Assembly: GCA_018691995.1 (NCBI GenBank)
Contig: JABHJM010000012.1
Coordinates: 1-21,455 of the forward strand
Reading direction: 5' to 3'
DNA: 21,455 nucleotides
DNA from: Candidatus Iainarchaeum sp.
Lineage (GTDB): Archaea; Iainarchaeota; Iainarchaeia; Iainarchaeales; JAAZKV01
The position numbers were made by a program, and so were the translations under genes. Below are positions 7,053 through 12,691 of the stretch, piece after piece (within the stretch, counting starts at the first letter, position 1; each line of letters starts with the position of its first letter). The notes under the pieces are model-generated. The model had not been told where the DNA came from, ran no database searches, and saw only the letters and a list, made by a program, of their open reading frames with translations.

Positions 7053-7538
7053 ATGAAGAGAAAAAAAAGAGTTGTTGAATCAAAGGATGCTCGATTTATT
7101 AGGCGTCATGATAAGTTTAGAAAGTTTTTCCCAACTTTAAAGTCTCGTTTTTGTATTGGTGTTGGAAAGGATTTTACAAAACGTCTTTTAAGTGAAGTTA
7201 GGGGGGATGTTGAAAAAGTTTTTGTTGTTGGTAGTGCAGCAAAAGGAATTTCAGATGCTTACACAAGAGATGTTGATTTGGTTGTTGTTGCAAAAAATCA
7301 TAAAAAAGTTGAACAAGTTGTTAGGCAAATTAGTAGTGAAAAAACAAGTGAGCTTTCTGCAAGTGGAATAATTTTTAATGTTGATGCACATGTTCTTTCA
7401 GTTGAAGAAGCTGTAAAGGACGTTGGATTAAAAACTAAACCAACAAAATTAATTTATTCAAAAAAAAATAGTATTGCTCCGCACGCGAGTAATATTTGTT
7501 TTAGAAAGGGTTTTTGTTGTTTAAATAAGTTTTGTTAA
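7053..7538 (+). CDS. Minimal nucleotidyltransferase-fold protein
   Basis: 161 residues. The central part carries the polymerase-beta-type nucleotidyltransferase signature: VVGSAAKG (Gly60-Ser61) followed by RDVDLVVV (Asp73, Asp75), with a likely third acidic residue in NVDAHVL (Asp111). This fold transfers nucleotides to a protein or nucleic-acid substrate. The N-terminal 30 residues are basic (MKRKKRVVESKDARFIRRHDKF). The last 20 residues are Cys-rich and look unlike the rest. No HEPN partner is adjacent, so an MNT/HEPN toxin-antitoxin pair is not supported. ATG at 7053; TATA-like TTTATTTAAAT about 27 nt upstream suggests a leaderless mRNA. It is convergent with trkH, and the two stops overlap within TTAA. 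Confidence 0.65.
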   Translation: MKRKKRVVESKDARFIRRHDKFRKFFPTLKSRFCIGVGKDFTKRLLSEVRGDVEKVFVVGSAAKGISDAYTRDVDLVVVAKNHKKVEQVVRQISSEKTSELSASGIIFNVDAHVLSVEEAVKDVGLKTKPTKLIYSKKNSIAPHASNICFRKGFCCLNKFC

Positions 7539-9013
7539 CGTTTTTTTCGCTTCCTATCTTTTATGGAGAGAAGAATTCCAATTGAAGCAAGTAATGGAAT
7601 TATTTCAAGTCTTCCAACAAACATATTGATGATTAACATTACTTCAACACCAACAGGCATTGTTTCATGAGTTATTCCTGTTGTGATTCCAGCATTACTT
7701 TGTGCGCTTGAAACTTCAAAGAATGAATTGCCTAAATCATTTCCATATCCAACTAGTACAATTGTTCCAATTAATAAAAATACAAACCAAAGGAGTATAA
7801 ACAAACTAATATCTTTGACTTGTTTTTCAGTTACGTTTTCTCCGTTATATTTTTTTCTAAAATAAGCTTTTTCAGGTAAAACACTTGATTTTATTTTCCA
7901 GTATAAACTTTTTACAAATATAATAAATCTTGAAAGTTTTATTCCTCCAGCAGTTGAACCTGCTGCTCCTCCAATTATCATTAATGGAATTAAAATTATT
8001 TTTACAAAATCAGCCCAACCACTAACTGCGAGTGGTGGAATAAAAGAAAATCCTCCACAAGTTAGTGCACTAAATGAATGAAATAGTCCTTCCATTGCTC
8101 CAAGTTTTATTCCAACAATTGTTGCTCCTATTGCACCTAAAAATATTAATGCACGAAATTCTGGATCGCGTGCAACAATTCGAAAATCTTTTTTTCTCAT
8201 CCAAGCATAATGGAGTGCAAAACTCATTGCTCCAAGTATCATTATTACAATTAGTGCAAGGTCAACCCAATAATTGTGTAAACCAACCGGAGCCCAACCA
8301 TTGCTAACGCTTGCAAGTCCAGCTGCACTAATATCCATTCCATTTGTACTAATTGCAGACATTGAATAATTAGTTGCTTCCCATGGGCTTTGTCCAGCAA
8401 GTAGTAATAAAATAATTCCAACAATTGTTAGAATAATATAAATGTAAGCAATTTTTTTTGCACTTCCGCGTAAATTTTCTTTTAGTTGGGTTCCACGTCC
8501 TTCTGCGAGTAAGAGTTTTGATGTTTTTGAATAAGTTGCCATTAATCCAATAAAAGCCATTAGTACAATTCCTATTCCTCCAACCCATCCTAAAAATGTT
8601 CTCCAAAAAATAAGTGAGGCTGGCATTGAATCAAGTATTGGAGTCATAACTGATAGCCCAGTTGTTGTTAGGGTACTCATTGTTTCAAAAAAAGCATCAA
8701 GTAAACCAACTTTCATTATAAAAACAAATGGAAGTGAAGCAAAGAAACAAAAAATAAGCCATATAAGTACAATGGAAAGCATTGCATGTTTTATTTCAGT
8801 TTCTTTTTTTACAATAATAAGTGTTCTCATTCCATACCCAAGCATCAAAAGCATTAGTGCACTTCCAGCATAAGCGAGAAGTGTTTGTGGATTTTTATCA
8901 AAAAGAATGCTCATTATGATTGGAACAAAAAAACATAACCCAGAATACATTAGTATTGTTCCAGTATCTTTTAATGAAACTTTAACATCTTCAATTCCAA
9001 CTCTTAGAAACAT
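7535..9013 (-). CDS. trkH: Trk potassium uptake membrane subunit TrkH
   Basis: An integral membrane K+ channel/transporter subunit of 492 residues, the family's usual length. All four selectivity-filter segments are present: TTTGL (116-120), STNGM (222-226), TCGGF (318-322) and SNAGI (439-443). The conserved intramembrane gating-loop region appears as IGGAAGSTAGGIKLSRF (347-363). About ten or more hydrophobic helices surround them. It works with TrkA (6311-6964), which forms the cytoplasmic gating ring. Between the two genes lies an opposite-strand nucleotidyltransferase, so they are not a simple operon. The pilin-like gene at 9048-9545 is upstream on the same strand with only 34 nt between, so trkH may be transcribed from that gene's promoter. 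No strong ribosome-binding site precedes the ATG. Confidence 0.94.
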   Translation of the reverse strand: MFLRVGIEDVKVSLKDTGTILMYSGLCFFVPIIMSILFDKNPQTLLAYAGSALMLLMLGYGMRTLIIVKKETEIKHAMLSIVLIWLIFCFFASLPFVFIMKVGLLDAFFETMSTLTTTGLSVMTPILDSMPASLIFWRTFLGWVGGIGIVLMAFIGLMATYSKTSKLLLAEGRGTQLKENLRGSAKKIAYIYIILTIVGIILLLLAGQSPWEATNYSMSAISTNGMDISAAGLASVSNGWAPVGLHNYWVDLALIVIMILGAMSFALHYAWMRKKDFRIVARDPEFRALIFLGAIGATIVGIKLGAMEGLFHSFSALTCGGFSFIPPLAVSGWADFVKIILIPLMIIGGAAGSTAGGIKLSRFIIFVKSLYWKIKSSVLPEKAYFRKKYNGENVTEKQVKDISLFILLWFVFLLIGTIVLVGYGNDLGNSFFEVSSAQSNAGITTGITHETMPVGVEVMLIINMFVGRLEIIPLLASIGILLSIKDRKRKKR

Positions 9014-9047
9014 GAATAGAATAAGTTTTTAGAATTTAAAAGAGTTT

Positions 9048-9545
9048 CTAGGCTCTTTCAATGTGAACAAGACAACATCTGTATTCTTCTTCTCCACATA
9101 AAGTAATAGGATCAATTTGTGGTTCAATTCCTGCAACTTCTAAAGTGTCATTTAGAGAACTTCCATTAATTTCACAAAATACATTTGCTTTTGCATTTAC
9201 TTCAGTTGATTTTGTACTTTTTGCATATGTCCATGCTCCGTCTGAAGATACGCCAACTTCAATATTGTTACTTAAGTTTCCTACATCAAAAACAATTGAT
9301 TGTGAATCGAATCCTTCAAAATTTTTACTATTAACCATTGAATTTGCTTTTAATTTAAAATCAGTAGTGTATGTGTTCCCGCCAGCTTTTACTGCAGAAA
9401 GAGAATTTGAAATTGCGCTTACTGCTTCGTTATCAATGATTGGATCAGTTGGAATTATTTGTAATAATACATAAAGTATTGCAACAGCAACAATTGCTGC
9501 AATTAATAGTTCAAATACACTAAAGTGTTGTCCTTTCGAATTCAT
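9048..9545 (-). CDS. Pilin-like secreted protein
   Basis: 165 residues with an N terminus MNSKGQHFSVFELLIAAIVA, a short basic stretch, Gly-Gln, then a long hydrophobic helix to about residue 30. This resembles an archaeal type IV pilin signal (cleavage near SKG|Q), though the usual Q-(A/G)-x-x-E-Y box is altered to GQHFSVFE. The rest is a polar, Asn/Ser/Thr-rich, mostly beta extracellular domain with four cysteines, three clustered near the C terminus (CGEEEYRCC). I recognise no named family. TATA sequence CTTTATATAT lies about 32 nt upstream of its ATG. Confidence 0.6.
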   Translation of the reverse strand: MNSKGQHFSVFELLIAAIVAVAILYVLLQIIPTDPIIDNEAVSAISNSLSAVKAGGNTYTTDFKLKANSMVNSKNFEGFDSQSIVFDVGNLSNNIEVGVSSDGAWTYAKSTKSTEVNAKANVFCEINGSSLNDTLEVAGIEPQIDPITLCGEEEYRCCLVHIERA

Positions 9546-9572
9546 TTTATCTGTTTAAATAAAAGCAAAGAG

Positions 9573-9582
9573 ATATATAAAG
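9573..9582. promoter_or_regulatory. Near-palindromic TATA box between pilin-like gene and tRNA fragment
   Basis: ATATATAAAG on the plus strand reads CTTTATATAT on the minus strand. It is about 32 nt from the pilin-like ATG on the minus strand and 29 nt from the tRNA-like 5' end at 9606 on the plus strand, so it could serve either or both. Motif and spacing only. Confidence 0.45.
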
Positions 9583-9605
9583 CTAACTCTTTGAAAATTA
9601 TTTAT

Positions 9606-9627
9606 GCTCCAATAGTCTAGTGGATTA
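9606..9627 (+). pseudogene. 5' fragment of a tRNA gene (tRNA-Glu-like)
   Basis: GCTCCAATAGTCTAGTGGAT reads like tRNA positions 1-20: a 7-base acceptor strand GCTCCAA, the linker TA, a D-stem 5' strand GTC, and the D-loop AGTGGAT. The form resembles archaeal tRNA-Glu. After it the sequence is AT-rich (TTTTAATTC) and gives no D-stem 3' strand, anticodon arm or T arm, so only the 5' part is present. A TATA box 29 nt upstream is placed as for a transcribed tRNA. It could be a remnant, a piece of a split tRNA, or chance. Confidence 0.35.
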
Positions 9628-9683
9628 TTTTAATTCTTTTATTACATTCAGAATTATTTTAGGTAAATGACTTTTTTAATGAT

Positions 9684-10985
9684 TTATTTCATTTGAGAAT
9701 AAGTACCCCCGTCGGGATTCGAACCCGAGTCGCTAGCTCCGCAAGCTAGGATCATATCCAAACTAGACCACAGGAGTGTCTTTTTTATATTTGCTATTCT
9801 TTTTTGATTTTTTGGACTACTGCTTCCAATTTCATCGGTCCACTTTTTGAATTGGGGGAAACCATTTATCTGTATTTGATATGACTTTTTGTGAAAATAT
9901 GGTTTGTAGCCTAGTAATTTAAGTATTTCATTAACTTTTTTAAGTAAGGGTATTGATTTTAAGCCCAATGAGATTACAGGATATTGTTTTTGTTCACTAT
10001 AGTAATAGCATCCATCAGTATCAATAATTCCACGTAAAAAAGCATTATAAATTTCTTTATCTCTACTTTCCATAATGCAACTTGGAACTTCAATTACATA
10101 AGTTTTTACGCCTGTAACAATTCCAAGCACTTTACTTTTAAATTCTTTTATCCCTTTCGAACTTATTTCAAAACCACACGCATCGCTTCTTTTAAGTAAT
10201 GGGGGATTTATGTTGTAAATTCTTTTGTATAAAGGGAGAATATAATCAGTGTAATAATCTTCTTCTGCATATCCGCCTCTAACCGAAAAATAATTTTTGT
10301 TTTTTGATAAAGTCCCATCTCCTAAATGAATCCCTATTTCCTCAGCCAACTCTGGGGACAGTTTTTTTGGCAAAATAATTTGTCTTTTTTTATCATAACG
10401 GCTGAATTGTATATTTGATAAATCAAAAGTTATTTCTTTTGGATGGAAAAAAATTTCTCCTTCTTTTTCTCTTAAATGTAATTCTTGAACAGCTTTTGTA
10501 AGTTTAGTTGTTCTATGAAACAAAATTCGTTCTTTTTCAGGAAGACTTTTTTTGTATTCATTTATCTTCCTTATTGAATTTCGGCCTGCTTTTTGTTTCC
10601 ACTTTCTTGTTACTTCTTTGGGATATTTAGAATAGATAATTCTTATGCCTTTTATTCCCCCTTTTATGCACCCCCAATTTCCTGGTTTGGTTATAATCTG
10701 AGTTTCATAAAATTTTCTTCTTTTTAGTGGCAGGTATGACAAAAGTTTGTCAAATCGACTTTTAGAAAGCATTATTTTTCCATGTTGGTATTTTTGAAAG
10801 AACGCTCTTGAGGTTTTAAGTTTTGTTGCAAGATCCTTCCATGTTTTTGACTTTGAAGCGAATCTAACCTCATTGAAGAAAGTCTTTCGTATTTTCTCTT
10901 TTTTGAATCCAATTCTATCTTCCATAATAGGTTTCTCTTTTGAATCTTTATAATTGCTTCTGGGGTTTGGGGCCAGTGATGTCAT
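9684..10985 (-). CDS. HTH-LAGLIDADG homing-endonuclease-like protein reading through tRNA-Arg
   Basis: 433 codons. A helix-turn-helix-like segment (about 48-88, KTWKDLATKLKTSRAFFQKY) is followed by a NWGCIKGG motif (103-110), then a two-motif LAGLIDADG domain: LAEEIGIHLGDG (213-224, Asp223) and FLRGIIDTDG (316-325, Asp324). The conserved tail FKKWTDEIGSSSPKNQKRI ends near residue 397. There is no stop before the tRNA-Arg gene: codons 403-428 are the entire tRNA read in frame, then YSQMK and TAA at 9684. The start ATG at 10985 overlaps the TGA of the 43-codon gene (ATGA), suggesting coupled translation. The first 20 residues look unlike the rest, so Met21 at 10925 is an alternative start. Members of this family cleave DNA as mobile elements or are free-standing. 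No intron or intein surrounds it. Confidence 0.85.
   Translation of the reverse strand: MTSLAPNPRSNYKDSKEKPIMEDRIGFKKEKIRKTFFNEVRFASKSKTWKDLATKLKTSRAFFQKYQHGKIMLSKSRFDKLLSYLPLKRRKFYETQIITKPGNWGCIKGGIKGIRIIYSKYPKEVTRKWKQKAGRNSIRKINEYKKSLPEKERILFHRTTKLTKAVQELHLREKEGEIFFHPKEITFDLSNIQFSRYDKKRQIILPKKLSPELAEEIGIHLGDGTLSKNKNYFSVRGGYAEEDYYTDYILPLYKRIYNINPPLLKRSDACGFEISSKGIKEFKSKVLGIVTGVKTYVIEVPSCIMESRDKEIYNAFLRGIIDTDGCYYYSEQKQYPVISLGLKSIPLLKKVNEILKLLGYKPYFHKKSYQIQINGFPQFKKWTDEIGSSSPKNQKRIANIKKTLLWSSLDMILACGASDSGSNPDGGTYSQMK
9704..9777 (-). tRNA. tRNA-Arg (anticodon GCG)
   Basis: A complete intron-free cloverleaf on the minus strand: acceptor ACTCCTG/CGGGGGT (with G-U pairs), anticodon stem CTAGC/GCTAG around loop TTGCGGA (anticodon GCG), T arm TCGGG-TTCGAAT-CCCGA, discriminator A, no CCA encoded. 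It lies entirely inside the 3' end of the LAGLIDADG reading frame on the same strand. The 35 nt before it contain AAATATAAAA only about 8 nt from the 5' end, too close to be a usual TATA box, so it is probably cut out of a longer transcript by RNase P and RNase Z. Confidence 0.94.
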
Positions 10986-11113
10986 AGGACATCACCAGCA
11001 AAGTTTTCAAGAATCCAAAGTTCTCTTTCATCTAAAAACTCAGGATACTCTTTAGCATTTTTTATTACTGAACTAATCTCTTCCTTATTTGGAAGTTGAA
11101 TTTCATAAACCAT
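10982..11113 (-). CDS. Small 43-aa protein coupled to the LAGLIDADG gene
   Basis: An ATG at 11113 opens 43 codons beginning MVYEIQLPNKEEISSVIKNA and ending LENFAGDVL. It is acidic and mostly helical in appearance, with no family I recognise. The ribosome-binding site is one of the strongest in the window: GGAGG with 8 nt to the ATG. The TGA stop overlaps the LAGLIDADG start (ATGA), so it may act as a translated leader for that gene or encode a small partner. It might also be the remnant N terminus of a larger gene cut by insertion of the LAGLIDADG gene. Confidence 0.6.
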   Translation of the reverse strand: MVYEIQLPNKEEISSVIKNAKEYPEFLDERELWILENFAGDVL

Positions 11114-11117
11114 TTTT

Positions 11118-11253
11118 ATCGCCTCCACGAAAAATTTTTTCTAAAAACTCATGTCGGCTTTGGAGGCATTAAATACTTTAGCGTTAGCGACCACAAAGGG
11201 AAAGTTTTAAGCCGAGAAAGCCGCTAAATAGAACGAAAAAATTTGGAGGCGAT
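11118..11253 (-). promoter_or_regulatory. Candidate leader RNA hairpin that sequesters the Shine-Dalgarno
   Basis: In minus-strand RNA, ATCGCCTCC (11245-11253) can pair with the Shine-Dalgarno GGAGGCGAT (11118-11126), and the adjacent AAATTTTTTC (11235-11244) pairs with GAAAAAATTT (11132-11141), giving a 19-bp stem with one 5-nt bulge. The 93-nt loop holds further complements: CGGCTTT 11155-11161 with AAAGCCG 11217-11223, and TTTAGCG 11177-11183 with CGCTAAA 11222-11228, which share bases and exclude each other. A second anti-Shine-Dalgarno TGCCTCC (11162-11168) also lies in the loop. This looks like a switchable 5' leader. An inverted-repeat mobile relic is the alternative. Confidence 0.5.
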
Positions 11254-11306
11254 TATGGAGTAATATTGTCGTGACGTTAGATTCTCGGTTGGAGCATTAA
11301 AAGTTT

Positions 11307-12197
11307 TTATTCACCAAGAACAATTGTTTTATCTTCTAAAATTAGTAAGCTTTTCTCAACTTGCGAAACCATTGCTTTGCTTTTTTCTTTTAGGCCAGGG
11401 TAGCTTTTGAATACATCAGCTTTCATTAATTCTTTTAGTCCAACTGTTATTGCAAAATCACTTAGATCACTTTTTTCTCGAAGCCATCTTTCAGCAAATG
11501 GAAGGCCTTTGAATTCTTTTGCAATTGTAAGGAGTTTTCTTGCATGCATGTTTCGAACATTTTTTCCTTCATTTAAACTAAATATTTCTACTTGCGGGGA
11601 CTCATTTACAAACCCTTCGCCTGTCGAAGCAAAAGGTTCAATTGCAATTGCCCCTTCTTCTAAAGTTGCAGTGCTAGAGTTTGAATGATTTGGTAAAGAT
11701 GGCCAAGAGTGAATGTCCCATTGTTCTAAACCATGTCCGCCTAAATTATAAACTGGGTTAAATCCTTTACTTTTCAGAGTTTCTTCAATTGCTTTTCCAA
11801 CGCCATCAATTTCTTTCCCATACTCCGCAACACTTATTGCATTTGCTAGTGCTAGTTCATTTGCTTCTATTTGTTTTGCATGGTCGTTGTTTAAATTAAT
11901 ACTAATTGCCCCATCACAAATATATCCATCAAAGTGTACTCCAATATCAATTTTTAGTAAATCTTCTTCTTTTAGTTCATAAGTATCATCAAATGTTGGA
12001 GTAAAGTGAGCTGCTTCCTCGTTAATGCTTAAGTTAATTGGAAATGCATTTCCACAATCTTCATCTGTTATTATTTTTTCAATACTTGCGGCAAAATCAA
12101 ACAGTTTTGTTCCTTCTTTTATTTTTCTTGCATGTGCAATTGCGTTTTTCCAAGTACTTGCTGCTTTTTGGTATTTGTCAATTATTTCTTTTTCCAT
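11307..12197 (-). CDS. map: Methionine aminopeptidase, type II
   Basis: Removes the initiator methionine from nascent proteins (EC 3.4.11.18). The 296-residue protein carries all five metal ligands of the pita-bread fold: Asp84 and Asp95 (KIDIGVHFDGYICDGA), His155 (LGGHGLE), Glu187 (AIEPFA) and Glu281 (SQVEKSLL). His64 in AAHFTP is the substrate-side histidine. A helical insert follows Glu187 (about 215-275, with RKLLTIAKEFKGLPFAERW), which marks type II. Length is normal for archaeal MetAP. ATG at 12197 has no clear ribosome-binding site; TTTTAAATAT lies about 20-30 nt upstream, consistent with a near-leaderless message. It is followed after 194 nt by the structured leader of the small gene at 10982-11113. 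Confidence 0.95.
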   Translation of the reverse strand: MEKEIIDKYQKAASTWKNAIAHARKIKEGTKLFDFAASIEKIITDEDCGNAFPINLSINEEAAHFTPTFDDTYELKEEDLLKIDIGVHFDGYICDGAISINLNNDHAKQIEANELALANAISVAEYGKEIDGVGKAIEETLKSKGFNPVYNLGGHGLEQWDIHSWPSLPNHSNSSTATLEEGAIAIEPFASTGEGFVNESPQVEIFSLNEGKNVRNMHARKLLTIAKEFKGLPFAERWLREKSDLSDFAITVGLKELMKADVFKSYPGLKEKSKAMVSQVEKSLLILEDKTIVLGE

Positions 12198-12307
12198 AGA
12201 GACTTTCCCTTTCCAAATATTTAAAATCTATTGCTCCGCAAAAATGTCCTACAATTTGTGTTTTTTTGTATAATGTTATTTATATTTTGTTTGTTGTAAA
12301 TATTAAT

Positions 12308-12691
12308 ATGAAACTTGGAGAACTAAAAATTGCAACAATTGAAGAAGATAAGAAAGGAATAATTCATATTACTTTAAAAAAATTCTTTGAAATAACGCAA
12401 GCAGAAGCAGAGGAATATATTCAAGGGTGTTTAAAAATAGCAAAAGGGCAGGAAAAAGCAGTTTTGTTTGATGCTAGGGCTGTTGAAAATTTTACTTTTA
12501 TGGCAATGAAAAAATTAGTTGATTCAAGAGTTGAAGATGTTACAAAAGCTTCAGCATTGCTTGTAAATCCATTAAGTCCTGTTACCTCGTTAGCAGTTAG
12601 TTTTGTACTCAAACTTACAAGAGAACCTTTTCCAATAAGAATATTTACAAATAAAAAAGAAGCTCTAACTTGGCTTGAACAATTTACTTAA
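12308..12691 (+). CDS. Small STAS/SpoIIAA-like (DUF7793-type) protein
   Basis: 127 residues from the ATG at 12308. The frame is open further upstream to 12266, but that stretch is hydrophobic and AT-rich and looks like leader sequence, and the ATG at 12308 starts a typical protein. The pattern of alternating strands and helices, the VLFDARAV segment (about 53-60), ASALLVNPLSPVTSLAVSFVLK and the ending FPIRIFTNKKEALTWL resemble small STAS-like proteins better known from bacteria (the DUF7793 type). Their function is not established; roles as signalling or structural anti-anti-sigma-like modules are guesses. It is convergent with polB, the stops overlapping in TTAA. Confidence 0.6.
   Translation: MKLGELKIATIEEDKKGIIHITLKKFFEITQAEAEEYIQGCLKIAKGQEKAVLFDARAVENFTFMAMKKLVDSRVEDVTKASALLVNPLSPVTSLAVSFVLKLTREPFPIRIFTNKKEALTWLEQFT

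Noticed and set aside
7053..7538. MNT/HEPN toxin-antitoxin pair
   Set aside because: The nucleotidyltransferase motif is present, but no HEPN gene lies next to it; neighbours are trkA and trkH.
9705..9777. A second tRNA on the plus strand at the tRNA-Arg locus
   Set aside because: The T arm is nearly self-complementary, but the plus strand has no consistent acceptor stem or T-loop order.
11249..11262. Plus-strand GGAGG followed by ATG at 11255
   Set aside because: It gives only Met-Glu-stop. It is the mirror arm of the inverted repeat, not a gene.
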